Origin: Brachypodium distachyon
Taxonomy: Eukaryota > Streptophyta > Magnoliopsida > Poales > Poaceae
Assembly (NCBI RefSeq): GCF_000005505.3
Contig: NC_016133.3
Location: forward strand, 3,286,001-3,350,000
Length of the DNA stretch: 64,000 nt
Reading direction: 5' to 3'
This document shows, piece after piece, positions 34,901-49,100 of the stretch. Positions within the stretch are counted from its first letter, which is position 1; each line of letters opens with the position of its first letter. The notes below the pieces were generated by a model. That model had not been told where the DNA came from. It did no database searches and saw only the letters and a list, made by a program, of their open reading frames with translations. The position numbers and the translations under genes were made by a program.

Positions 34901-37900
34901 TATGTATAGCATCTCTCTCCAGGCTTGAAAGAAGAAGTGGTGATATCAGTTAATTTAGCAGCAAAGTCGTCAGTTGTATTTTAGCATAGCGTGTTCCCAT
35001 TTTTTTTTTGAAGTAAAACTGTAGGAGAGGCTCCGACAGTATAATTTTATTAATAGAAAAAAAACACAGAATGTACAAATATACAGGGGGGGAGAACCCC
35101 CGAACACAAGGACACACCAACGAACCGAACCAACAAGCCACAGACTACCTCACACTAAGAAGGAATGACAAGAGACTCCAACCAGGCCAACAAGATGGAC
35201 CTATGGTTCTCCTTAATTCTATGACTCAACAGGGACAGCTCTTGCTTGAAACCAGCAAACCAACTAGACAAGGAGGGAGGAGACCTATCAAAGATAAAGC
35301 TATTCCTCTGCTACCAAATGTGCCAGGCTGCACAAAGGAAAATCATGATGAAACTAGGACCACTGAAAGAAGCTTTGGCAGCCCTTACTCTATCCCTATT
35401 GTCCATTGACATGTCCCAATAGATATGCAAACTGCCCCAGCAAGAGACGCTAAAAGGGCACATAAAGAAGAGATGATCACAATCCACCAACACGTTCAGA
35501 AGACAGAGCTTACAAGAAGAGTTCTCAGATCTTCAAACTAGGGATGCAAGCAGAATCCTGCTTAATTGACTTGCTAGTTTAAAATTTTGCTTAAAATTTG
35601 ACTTGTAGATCTGGAGGTTACACTAGAAGCAGGATCCCGCTTGCATCCCTACTTCATACCATGCAGCTCACAAGTGATTGTGTGACAATCCTTCATATAC
35701 TAAGTAAAACATAAATGATTAAACTCTAAAAAGAGGAAACGAAAAACCATGATGTAACACATCAGGCACTGTTGGCATGAGGATAAGGTTTCACACAGTT
35801 AAAAACAGTAATCTCCAGTCTGACTAACAGTAAAAATTCTGGACATTTCCAGCACCTTGATCTTTAATATGCAGACGTTAACTATTAGAACTAATTTCCA
35901 TATGGTCACAACGCAAAAGGGTTTAAGCCCCTAATTATAATTTTGATGATTAATGACAATCAGATTACAGGACAAACATTTCAATTGAGATTAATGGAGA
36001 AATAGTCCCGGATTTTGAGAAGTTTCAAGCAAAACGATAACCTTCATGGATATAGCTGAAGGGAAAGGTAAAAATGAAGACGGATGACATTTTTAAAGCC
36101 CTGTGCCATTCTTTGTAGTCTAGTCAAAGACTGGGTTGCTAGGCTTCCATTCAGTGTTTCCTAGTAGCTTGCTAGTTATCAAACACAACATTGCTCAATT
36201 AGGGATACATCATATCCATATCACCAATTGGCATTTGTTAATCTCGTGCTTTGTAAGTTTAAACTTTCAAGTTCAAATATCGTCTTGAGACCAGACTGGC
36301 TGGCATTCAAATGGTGACTGGTCATGTCATGTGTCAGCCCGACCGCTAGTTGACCACCGGCACAGACCGCCAGAAAGCACCCAACGGCCTGTCTGGTTGG
36401 GTCAGACAGACTGTTTCAACCTGGTCGAGCTCTTATGAGAGAGAGTCCATTTTCAGTTGATAGTTTGATACCCTGTCTAACCAGCATCCATGGTGCAGTT
36501 TGATCAGGTGCAATGGACTGGCCAGGTAAATCCTGCCTGTCAGTTTAACTCTAGTAGGTATATTTATCTCTTATTCCGGAGCAGTCTGACAAGTGAAGTA
36601 TACGCGGACTGATCAACCGTGCCAGACAGACAACATATTAGCTGTCGTCCAATCTTCCCCTGAAAGAAATTCCTTTGAGCCCATGTGATCCTCGGGCGGT
36701 CAAGCCTGTTCTGACTGGCTATGCACGCTATTTTACCCAACTTGGTTACAGATTGATGATATACCGTGCAATAAAAACTAGCCGTTACCATAAGAGGCCC
36801 GGTCATGGTTTCGGTCTAACTGACCATGCCGAGCTTCTTGCATGAGCCTAATTGCTCTATCTGTTGATTGAATTCTATGTGGTTTTCTTCTCTCGCTCTT
36901 ACTTGTGCATTTACTTTTCTTGGAGATATATTGATTGCTTGATCACCTTAGGGTATCCACAGTTGTAAAGTCGGTAGTTGACTCTTCGTCTCTCCAAGTC
37001 ATATAGAGTCGACAATAAAATAACTCGTACAAATGGGGTGTCTTAAGCATTAAATGTTTCGGCGTGCAAAAGCAATGCGTTTGACTCTTAAGATTCTGTT
37101 ATTCGTAGAATTTGACTCTGAACTAAGTGTAAGTTGTATTATATTATCTCTTCTTCCTCTCCTCCGCATCAGCAATTATCTTACGTCATGGGACAAAGAT
37201 TTAGCTTATGCCAAACCTTTGTACATGAGCGTAGGATTGCAAACCTCTGACGACAATTAGCTTGTAAGTGCACTTGGTGATTTTGCCAAAAAGCCTATTT
37301 CCTCAATTCGCTTAAACTTGCTTTAGCTAAAATACCCCCACTGCCCTTTTGTAGTCAGTATCCTTAGTTACACATTGCAAGAGGCGTGAGCTTTATACAT
37401 TACCTTGTAGTTTGGCCGTTGCTCTCAAGATTTATAATTTCTACAACTGCAGAGCCAATGTCATCTTTCAGTGCATCATCAGATGAAGATTGTGCATACA
37501 TATCAGGTGAATGAAACTGTGCGAGAAAAGGGGCAGAATGAGTGAACAAAAAGGGGTATACAAAAGAAAAAATAAAGCATAGCTTTGCAGCTCTGTGCGA
37601 AGTATTGCTCAGAGCATACCAGAAGTTTAATTCCCATTTGATCAACAAGCAATTCATCACTCAGCTTCAAAAGATACAAGACATTATCACGGCATGGCTG
37701 TGAGATGAATATGTTTTCATCAGGAGATGTCTCGAGCAGGCTTGCAATGATATCTTCAAAGATGTCACGCAGCAGACAGGAATTTGGTAACTGTCCCTGT
37801 GGATTAATTAATATCCAAAGAGTTACGAACAGGGAAAATGCTATTAAATTGCTATAACATAAGCAAACGAGTTAGAATCCCAACCTCCTCAATTTTCAAG

Positions 37901-40031
37901 ATAAGGAAATTGGTTGTGTCTTCCAGCTGATGCCAGCCACCTTTCACATAGCACAAGTAATAGGAGAGGACTAACGAATACATGTTCCTCACAAGAATTA
38001 GTTCATTGATCTGCAAACTATTATCCTTAGCCATTGAAATTGTGTTGTAGTCCCTAAAGACATCAAGCTTCACAGATGTCTCAAGCCAAGAGCTCCAACC
38101 ATACTCCTGATGAAATAAATTTTATGAATAATGATAGCAGAGAAATAATTTACACAGCCCTAGAAAAAAGTAACTGGTAATTACCATAATGGCTTCAACG
38201 TTTGAGGGGTTTGAATCAAGCAAATCCAGAAGGTCACTCAAGATCTTTGTACGTGCTGAATTGTCTTGGCAAGATTGCATATATCTAAATATGCAGACCA
38301 AAATCTGAGGAACATAAAATGGAGCCAAGCTCACTACTGACGTACTGCTTCTATCTTTTAACTCGTTGGATTGAGAACGTTTTTGTAAGACCTGAACAAA
38401 AAATATAATTCAATAATCAGATTATTTGTTTACATAAGTCTGACATCAGAGGATAAACATCATAGTACAATATTCAACATGAAGTTTGCCAAATTACTTG
38501 TTTAGGACTGGCTCCACCAAGAAGAACATCAAAAAACGTAGCACATAGATGATCTGAAAGTGGGAATTTGAAAAGTCTCTCAGATATTGAATAGAAAAAG
38601 AGTTGGGGTGCTGCTGTTATCCCTTTCCGTAGATTTTCAGAAATGGATCTAGGTCGTCCTACAGGAAGGCCAAAAAGTTTCGGTCCTTTTTTCTCAGATG
38701 GAAGTCCAACTAGAAGCTTTCCAAGAAACTGAAGCCCCAGTAAACGGATTGGTTCGAATTCCCTGAACAACAAGTAATGTTATAGGTACACATCTTCAAT
38801 AATACTGATTCCAAAATGTGATATAGAGAAGAGAACAGACATCCACCACTCTGCATTATGCCCATGAATTACACAATAATTAAACAAGGAATGCCAGGAA
38901 ATGAAGGGAAATTATGGTCCAGTAGCATATACCCGATCCTTCAATTAATGAGGAAAATATGGACACAGATTCTATTTCAAAGATCAAAATTCAAAATGCA
39001 CAAAAGTGACATTATCCCTGACTCATCATCTAAAGGGAAGGGGGTGGCTAAAGCTCAAGCTCCATGTAGAAGTGGAATTTGATCTAAAGTGACTTTACAC
39101 TGCAGAGACTAACTCAGTAAACTGCACAAATATAAGTACTGCATGACTGGGGATGACAGTCTGACTTGTGAATAATTGGATGCGCGTTACCTCTTAAGCA
39201 GGTTAACAAAAATGTAACAACCACCCACGGTATTTACTTGCTCCAAGAAAGACGATAGAAGTGAATTCTGTGATAGAGCACGGATAATCATGGAAAGTAT
39301 ATCCTCGATGCATGCAACATCTTGACTTTTCTCAAAAAAGGACACAAGAGCTGTTACATCATTTGAAGAAACCTTCATCCTACAATAGAAGTTTGTTGGA
39401 ATACAGATTAACCTCATGAGAAAGATGCTTCAGACATAAAATTGTTAGCATATGAATCCAAGAAAAATATCTCCAGACATGTATTTATGGCGGTATTTAA
39501 AATGATAATCACGATAGCAGAACAAAACAAAGTGCATTTTGTTGTGTGTGTGGGTGGGGGGGTTAAGAAGTGCTGATGGAGAGAGAAAACACGAAAGAAC
39601 ATCTGGAGAGATAAACACAAAGGAGCATCTCTGAATGAACAGTTGAAAAGTACTTACTTTAAGCTCATTTCTGCCATACTCAAGAGGAGGAGACGGATCT
39701 TGCGAATTTCTTCTATATGTGGCCTCTCTCCAATCATGTGTTCATTAACCAGATGAAGTAAAGGCTTGGAAGACCTAGAATCTAACTTTTCTGAATAAAA
39801 CTGACGTACAATATCAATGATCCTAGGGAGTCCACACAATATTGGCAATAATTTCCCATCAGTTTCAAAATATTGTATCAGAAATAAATAAAGTTCTCTT
39901 TGTACTCCATAACTTGAATATGCCCAGATATGTGGATTCAGAAAAATTTGTGAAAGAGCATCCTTCAATAGAACTTCTGACATACCTGAAAGAGCAGATA
40001 GGTTAGTGATATACACACTTCCAACCAAGCA

Positions 40032-40063
<32 letters not shown>

Positions 40064-43000
40064 ACAGAGAGATCACCACAGTTCGTCAAAACATTAAACA
40101 TGTACTTCAGTGCTGAAAGAGTCTTGAAATTTAGCAGCTGTGGTGAAATAGATTGAAACAAGAAGCCTAAAATAGAGAATCCAGAAAGAAGATGCATCTG
40201 TTGCTGATTTGCTACATTTCCATCTAGAACAGATGCAACAAGCTCAATGACTTGACCTGCCAATGCATCACCAGTGGCGGATTCTCCACTATGAGTGATG
40301 GCATCATCAAAATGTATTAGAAGAGGAAAAAATACAGAGACACCGCCAACACAATAAATTATTTCCTGCAGCAACCGTCGCGAACATAACTTTGTGCCAC
40401 CCATGATGGTTGCCTCAAGCTTGCTCTTGTCAAGACTATCAAGTACAGAAGACACATTGAACAAAGTCCTATTATTACTAGCCTGGAAGAAGTAAAGGAA
40501 AAATATTCAATTCCCTGATTCCAGCAATTGATCAAAACATTATAACATAATGCTTACAGGCCAATTCGTACCTGCGCATTCAAGCCAAAAATCATCTTTG
40601 ATGAAATACCATCCCTTGCATCCAAAATTCCCTTGTACAGTGTGTCATTATTCATAAGCAAGTTTTGATCACCAAGGAAAGAGTACATGTAACTTGGTCC
40701 AAGATTGTATATGCCTCTTATTTGTTCAGAAGATAGAGCATCGGAAAACGCATAAACTGGGCCCATTTGACCAGTAAAGGCAGAAGTGCTCTCAAAACCA
40801 AGAGAGGTAGGTTCTTCACCAATGGGCATCAATTCTGTGCCAAGACTGCAGCGAGTCATTACTTCATTAACTTTTGCATACCTGAAAACAGAAAACAGTG
40901 GTATAAAGCATCTCAATTACTACTGGGAATCAAAACAGAACACCAAAATTCTAAATCTCTTAACCTTCTATGAGTTCACAAGATAACCAATCGCTAACCT
41001 CTGCAATTAGGGCATGTATATCTCAGTTTTCTCTTAAAAAAATTAAGAAAGTTTGCAATATCCTTATTTGCCTTTAAGAAGATATATCATATATGTACGT
41101 GTAAGAACCAATAGTGATTAGAACCATGGACAGAGGCACTATCTATTAGAAGGATTTTATCAGCAAGAAATTCCAAATATTTGAACAAAAAATATTGAAG
41201 ACTGACTGGAATTACTAGGTTAGGTATGATGATCATTGAAATAGAACAGGCACTGAAAGTTCCGACGGTGTACCGAAGAAATGAATAAAAACTCACCTGC
41301 ACTTCTCGGTTGATACTAAATCGCCATCTACATAGCATCTCAACTGGCTTCCTCCAGAGAAAGCTCTCCCTATTGTATGAGTAACAGCAAGGAACTTCCA
41401 CTGTTTTGTTGGGAGGCTTAGTGGTAACAGAACACACTGATTCTTTTGACTGACAGACTGCACAGGTGAGGTGTTAAAATTTGACACTAATACTGAATCA
41501 AACTTATGTTACCTGATAACTAAATCAAGCAGTGAGCTCGTGCTATGTGCACATTACATCTATAACTATGACAAAAGATAATAGAGTTCTTGTCGGTAAA
41601 ATGGCTTAGATTATTTTAAATTAAACCAGCTTGGTAACTCGGAATAATTCATGCACAATGGATCATAATCATAATTATCTTTGGAATGGATTAGTCTATT
41701 GTGAAAGCAGCATTAGAATATCAAAGATTAGTCATTCAAATGAAGACACTGCTTCTTCCTTTGACGAATGAAGACATTTCTTCAGATATATGTAAAGCCA
41801 AACAAGGATTTTCATGAAAAATGTAAGTCTGTCACTATGTTGAATTTCACGCAATCTCTGTCACCAACTTGGCGATCGAATAACCAACTTCACAAATTAA
41901 TCTTGTCTCAATAAATTACTCGATAATCCAAGAAATTGTTGGTTAGAATATAACACCATTAATCAAAAGAAATACTAGTACAGTTCACGGAATGCTCTCC
42001 TAAAGAATGAAGGCAACAACCACCATTACCTCATAGACTAGAGTGTTTTTTCCAAGCATAGCTAAACATCCTTTTCCATTTTCCGTGAAAAAGGAGAAAA
42101 GACCCATCATACCATTCTCAGGGAAATTTTCCACTCTTAGCCAACAGCAAAAAGATAAACCTTTATTGCAAGGCCATTGAACAGGTGATTTTATTTCAAT
42201 ACCCTGTTGAGGGGGAAGAAGGTAGGATAGTTAGCCAGCACATAAATATTACGTGAACAAAAATATAAAGAAATAGAGTAGTTGTCCAGCAGGTTTTATT
42301 CAGAACAACAAAGAAAACCATATGACATTACTTCAAAATATAAACTTATACTACATTGTTTGAAATTGTAAGGCAGATTTGCCTGACCAATTTTTGACAG
42401 TAAATTCTGTGTAAAATATTTCTTTCATAATCACAAGAAAGTACTTCCGAATATGAATGTAATAGTATCACCATATCAATTTTATATAACACAATCCACA
42501 TAGTATTGGATTAATTGTAGGTCAAAGCATGAATTTAGGAAGTTAAAATACACCCTACAGTTTGAAACAGAGGGACCATACCACAATGAAAAATATGCCA
42601 AAGAAACTAAATTTAAAAATATCATTTTAAAAAACTCTAGGAAACAGACTATTGAAAAGGATGAAAACTGGACAAATGGAAATAACTCACAGAATCGTGA
42701 CCGCTAAACTCAAAGAAAGCTTCAGGTCCCTTTTCCTTGAGCATATGACTAAGACTTGTCAAAAGCAATGAACTATGCTTCTGCTTCACACTAATCTTCT
42801 CACCACGTAGGAGAGCAAATATTTTTCGAATATCTTTTCCGGAAATACTATGTCCTCCAATAATTTGAATTAATTCCGCAATTTTGACAACTGTGTCTTC
42901 ACTTTCCTCTACTGAAAACCAATCAAGAAGAAAACTAAGTAATCCTGCTTTGAAACAATAAGTTCTATTTGTAATGGATCCCTTGAGCAACTGTCGTAAG

Positions 43001-43072
43001 ACCACAAGCCCATAATGCTGAAGCGAAGTGCTGCTCTGCCAATCGGAAATCACCAATGTTACATAAAATACA

Positions 43073-43115
<43 letters not shown>

Positions 43116-46100
43116 GAGAGAGAACCTTCGGTAAAACATTTAGAAATAGTATAATTACATCTTCATTCTGCAGCGCAAAAATATTGAAGAACGTCAGGTT
43201 ACAGAATAAAGTAACAATGTAGGTACAATTGAGTGAAGCGATTGAATATAAGATCATATCAATGCCTCAGAGGTCATGAAGATTCTCTACCTTTATTGTT
43301 GTTTTTTCATTCATCTCAAATGTCTCATCAACAAGCATGCCAAGTAAAGCATCCAAGAGTCTCTGACTCGGAGGCCATTTACAGAAGTCCAATAGCAAGC
43401 TTTGCAGTGTTTGGTATCCCACACCAACCAGCATTCTGAAAGCAGCCTGGATGAGACAAACCAGGATATTTTTTTTAAAAAAAAGAGCATCAAACAAATC
43501 ATTACATGAACCAGTGTGACTGCACTCGTTTCCAGAAATAAAGGTGTGAGGAAAGAGATTATGCCAAGTATTGTGCTAATTGACGTTTCTATTTTATCCC
43601 TACATGTTAAAACAGAGTTTTGTACATGAAACGGTCAAAAATAGGGAATTTTTTACTTTCTGGATAACCTGGCTTCACCAGAAATCAGCTGGTTGCACAG
43701 CAAGTGAACCTGGTGATTAATTTGAAATAAATGTCTAGACAAAAGAACAGCGCAGGTGGCCATCCAGAAATGACCAAAAACTGTTACTGGCTTCATACAG
43801 AGCACTTGTGAAGTAAACTACAGCCAAATATTTTATTACCTTGGATTCATCGTTTCCAGCAAGTAATACAGTCAGCGTCTGAAGGACATTAAGGACTAAT
43901 TGCTCCCCAACTGCTTCATCGAAAGTTCCATTCAACAAAGAGACTATATGCAAGAAGCACTCCCCATTGCGAAATAGAGTTTGGTAGTACTAGCAAAAGA
44001 TATTAGTGATTCATCAGCCATGGTTTGCTACTAAGATGCGAAGAAATAAACAATAATAATGTGCTACTACCTCTGTTCCTAAATGTAAGACATTTTGGTA
44101 GGCTAAATAGTCTACCAAAACGTCTTATATTTAGGAAAAGAGGGAGTACTACTGTTCCCATCTTTGAAAAACAAAACATACCACACGATCTATCATAATG
44201 ATCTCTCTCATGTTAACTAATAGATCAATTGACAATTCTGCAAAGTCCTTTTCGTTTTCTTTTGCACGAGTGAAGGTCTCTAAATATTTGGAGCATAGCT
44301 GCAACTTTGCTGCATGATCTTGCGCTGATGATGGAGGCAACTGAGTATAAGAAAGAACAGAGGAGAGAGTTAATTCTAACAGTAATATCAACAGCAACAA
44401 AAGGAGAAAAAGACAGTGAACATGAGTATACCCTGTATAAGGCAACAATTTGCTCCAGCACATGTTTCCGGAGAGTTTTTTCTTTGAATAAATCAAATAG
44501 GAACCCAATACAATTGGCATTATGCAAAACTAGAGTCCTTTCAAGGTCAGATATTGTGACATATCCCTTGAAAAGGTTGAAAGCCAGTTCTACACATGTA
44601 AGAGTATTCTCAATTCTCTCGTCCGAAGAAGCCATCTGAACATTTTTTGGTTCAGAACCATTTTCACTTAAGTCATCTCTGGAATGGGACACCTTCCCTA
44701 GTTCTTGTGCTTGAAGACATGCAACCTTCAGGACTCTGGTAAGCACATCCAATGACTTAAAAGAAGCTAGAGTTTGTTCAGTGGCGTTTTGCAGGATAAC
44801 ATGAAAGCTCTTAAGAATAGTAGCAACCAATCCAGGACCATAAGTGCATTGTTCAAGTGCATTTAATAACGCTGAGCATTCTGGCTACAAACAAACAAAA
44901 TTATTTTAAAGAAATGAATGCAAAAAAAGGTCAGCACTCAAATTATGTAAAATGAACAATATCTTATGTAAGAAAGGTGAAATTTGGGTACCAAGTTATT
45001 TATGTTTTCCTTAAGTGTTGCGGCAAACTCCAGGAAAGAAATAGCTTCAGACTGAAGGATGTTGACATCAGCTAGATTGCTTTTGGAACCAGTTGATTCT
45101 GTAGCATTAATGAAATTATCATTTTGTGTCTCGCCAACAACCTGATGAATATAGTCCACAGACCCAAAGTAGAAAAATTTCTCTGAGAATATCAGATCCC
45201 ACAAACCCTCTTCGCGAAAAGATTTTAGTAGAACTGGAGCTGAAATGAGAACCTTCCTAAATGTGGAGAGCATGTAATGCTGTAGAGTATTTGCTAAAGT
45301 CCTGAACACACCAAAAGACTTCATCAGCAAAAAAAAATTGAGAGCAAAACAATGCTGTTAAAATGCAACAATTAGACATTGAAATGCTGAACAATGAACA
45401 ATTTGCAAAAAATGAAGAAGAAAAAAGGGAATGGATAACACATACTATGAGACCGATAGCACTGTGGAAAATTACTCATATGTTCGAAAGTATCTACCAG
45501 CATATCGGAATTGTCATTGGTGTAACTTGGTAGAATTAACAATACCTCAGAACTTCTTTCATCAAAATGTTAGCTTGGATCTCTTAATAAGTCAATACAT
45601 AATCTTAGCAAAGTGTGATGCACTGATGGCTAATAAAAATGGTAAACAAAGAAATATACCCAGCCAACGGAGAATAAGAACTTACTTTATATGGCTTGGC
45701 AATTCGGTTTCACTAGCACAAGCTTTGATGCATGGGAAAACTGTTGAAAGAATCTTTATGATCCACCTTGCACATTGCTCCCAGTATGCCAATGAGATGG
45801 ATAGAGAAATTTCGGTAACAACAGTTGCGCCAGGACAGTATCTGATCTCATTAGGAGGAAGAAGAAAAGAGCAAAGTGCCATGCTTAACTTTACAGAATA
45901 CTCATTCCATTCGACCGAATCAAGAATATCAACAGGACTTGAGAAAGATTCTAATGTAGGTGAAGTTCTGGTGCTTTGTTGATCAAGTTTCCAGTTGGGC
46001 GCTTGAGGATCAAGAAATTTCTGCTGATGAAACTCCTGAAGCATAAATGCAGGCCAACAAATGCTGTTCGCAAATTTGTGTATCCGTCCATTTTCACATA

Positions 46101-49100
46101 AGAATTGCAAGTTGTTGACATTACCAAAACTGAATAAACAGTCAAGGATCCAAGAGAGACAAACCATGCAAACATTATATGGCATCTAAATCCAAACAGA
46201 AAAAAAAAAACTAGCCAAGTGGTGAGCAACGCAATCACAGTTAAATCCAGCATTGCTTGCAGGTCTATGCCCATGATCTAATCGGAGCTCTTTTGTTAAA
46301 TAAAAGGTCAGCATATTCAGTATGTATATGCCTATCACTGCTCCAGACAGGCAAAATCTAAAAAAATTAACGAAGTATTAGCAGATGCACTATTCTTCAA
46401 CATAGAAGTGATGAAACAGGATACACCGCTTCCCTCAGAATTTCCAAAGATAGAATCTGGAGCTCAAGAATGTCACTCCTGCAAAAGCATGTCATGTTAA
46501 ATCAAAAGAGAAAGAAAAAAAAACAGCAAACACACTGACAAGATCAGATAATAAGAATAGTTGGCTATCTACGGTAGATTGTTGTTAGTGTGTCATCAAT
46601 TTATAATGGCAAAACTCTTCATATTCCACACATGATAGCAGATCACTAACAATACACTATCATTACTATAAAATTATTTCCTCCAAGTAAAAAAGGAAAC
46701 ATTAGATGTTCCTCTTGAAAGACACTACAATGGCAAGTTGGCAACACTGGCTGTGGTAAAACCCCAGCTACAGAATATTTACCAGTTGTTCAGTAGTTAA
46801 ACTTGATGGTTGGAACAGATGAATGGAAATGGAAGAATGGCCACATAACCAGAACAATGATATGGCACTGAACAAAGGGGTGTAACTAAAATGGGACCTC
46901 CCCAGATCAGAGGAATCATCAGTCCTTAAGAATATTGTGTCCATGCGGACAAGTAATCTACTGTCTTTTGTTCATTCTCATTCATCATATTTGCTGCTCC
47001 TATTTTTCCTACTTCATAACATCATGTGGTGACGATCTGGTTTTGCCACTGCTGAAGCAGTGACACACTTACCTTTCATCACTGGTGACAACCGAATGCT
47101 TTGAGACTGAAAATTTGCTTGACGGTAGTCCCAGTCCATCCAATAGAACCTCCAGCCCTCCGATGCTTCTGAAATGATTCTGTGCACGAGTATTTTCCGA
47201 TATTGTTGATCTCAGAGCATACAAAGTTATATAGTGAAGTGGCAAGTCAGTCCACTGCTCTTTCAGATTCAGTCTTCGAATGACCCTTAAGAGTTCTGCA
47301 AAGAACAATTCCAGATCTATAAGATAACGATGACACAAAAATGTAGGTTAATTAATTAATTAATTAATATATAGTGGGAAAATACACTACCTACGTAACA
47401 ACTACACTGCCTATGTATGGAAAAACTATTCTACGCGTGCTGTTTTACCACAACTTTAAAATTCTATTTCTTACAATGTTTACCCATACAGATTTTTCGT
47501 AATATGTTTGTCCACAGTCAGAACTGATCCACAAGTCATTCATTTCTTGAAAGTGCCACATTTTAATTTCAGAACAGAACCTACATGCCATCTCATCTTT
47601 GTTTTTATACTTCCTTCAAAATGTTTCTGAAATTAGAAACCATGCAATTCACTTCAAACAACCAGCAAACTCTTCAGAGCAAAGTGGATTTATGGACCAT
47701 GCCATAAGAGTTACCCTATAATCTAATTTGCATTATACAGCCTGACCCAAGCACAAAGCAAACTAGTGGATAATATAATCAAATGTATATAAACATTGGA
47801 AAGCAACTTACCTACTAACCAATTGACACCACCAGCTTCCATAACTGAAACGATGGCCTTTTGCTGCCAATTTCTATCAGAAACAGATCTTTTTGTAGTA
47901 CTTGGAGTAATTGCAAAGTGACTACTTGATGGGGCATCATCAGTGCTATTGACAACCCGTGAAATCCTTGTTACAGCTGGCTCCAAATCCATGAAGTTTG
48001 AAATTATCGTAACAATGTATACAAGAATCTTTTGCATCATCCTCATATTTTCTACAGTTTTATTTGACAGTTGTTCGTCTGCAGCAAGCAAACTGGTCAA
48101 GGTCTTGAGCTTTACAACTGCGGCTGAATACACAAGAGAAAAGTGTCAGTTAAGATAATATTCATTACAGCTATCATTCCATGCTACAGGGAAATTCATA
48201 ACACAGAAAAATTAGAAAGGGAATAAAAATGAATCCAGAACAGTAAATACCCAACTAAAGAAGAAATCAACCTTTCAAAAGAGCAGTAACCTTCGGCACG
48301 CCTCCATAATAACTAAATACTCTACAGTTATGCACTGAGCGAGTAACAATGGTGAAGCACTCCAAAACAGTCAACACTTCAGTGCTTAATCCCAGGTCTG
48401 TGGATTGCTCTGAAAGGTCCCCAGGGGATTCTGGACAGCTGCTGCCTACTAATGCAGGAAAACAAGTAAGATTTCGATTGCCACTGACTCACTGCAGTTG
48501 CAAACCTAATAAACCACTAAACAATAGATAGGCATAGAGTAATAGTTGTTCGTTATTAATCTGGTATGTGGAATGCATTTACTCTTTAAGTACAACATCA
48601 AAGTGAAATGCAATTCCACAATAAGAGAAGCTGAAAATGTTCAAGAGATAGTTCAAGAGAAAAAATAGCTAACTCAAATGCCTACTTGCCTAGCCCCACA
48701 TAGTATTTCAGTCTACTTATACTGAACCTAGAGCTGCAACATGCTGACCCTCAGGGTACCCTTTGACCCTCCTTAAGTTCAACCAAATGAACTAAAATTT
48801 TAAAATGATACAACCTTTTGGAAAACTAGTTCATTTGTTTGAACTAAGCAGGGTCAAAGGGTACCCTGAGGGTCACCATGTTGCACCTCTAACTGAACCT
48901 TGCAACTTTTACTGGCGAAGCATCTAGCAAACATTAACAAAATGCTATTATCTTATGAAGACCACCCAGTTTTTAGATTGTACAAATGTAGAAGTGTCTT
49001 TAACATTGATATGGCTAGCGGATGCAACTGCTTCCTAACTCATATATATCCCAATTCTCAAGACTAGCAATTGTTGTGTTCCCCTTTTATCAGTCTAGTC

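Larger units (their letters stand above)
34648..37403. other. Intron 26 of the BEACH gene (2.76 kb), a nest of insertions
   Basis: The largest intron of the gene. From low to high coordinate it holds a LINE 3' fragment (34999-35530), a hAT MITE (35539-35651), then about 1.6 kb of unusual sequence. The last part has TTTTGATGATTAATGACAA (about 35944), a phrase common in Ty1/copia LTRs, and repeated GACAGAC/GGTCAGAC motifs. It may be a worn LTR, but I could not find TG...CA ends with a target duplication. No coding domain survives there. Confidence 0.5.
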
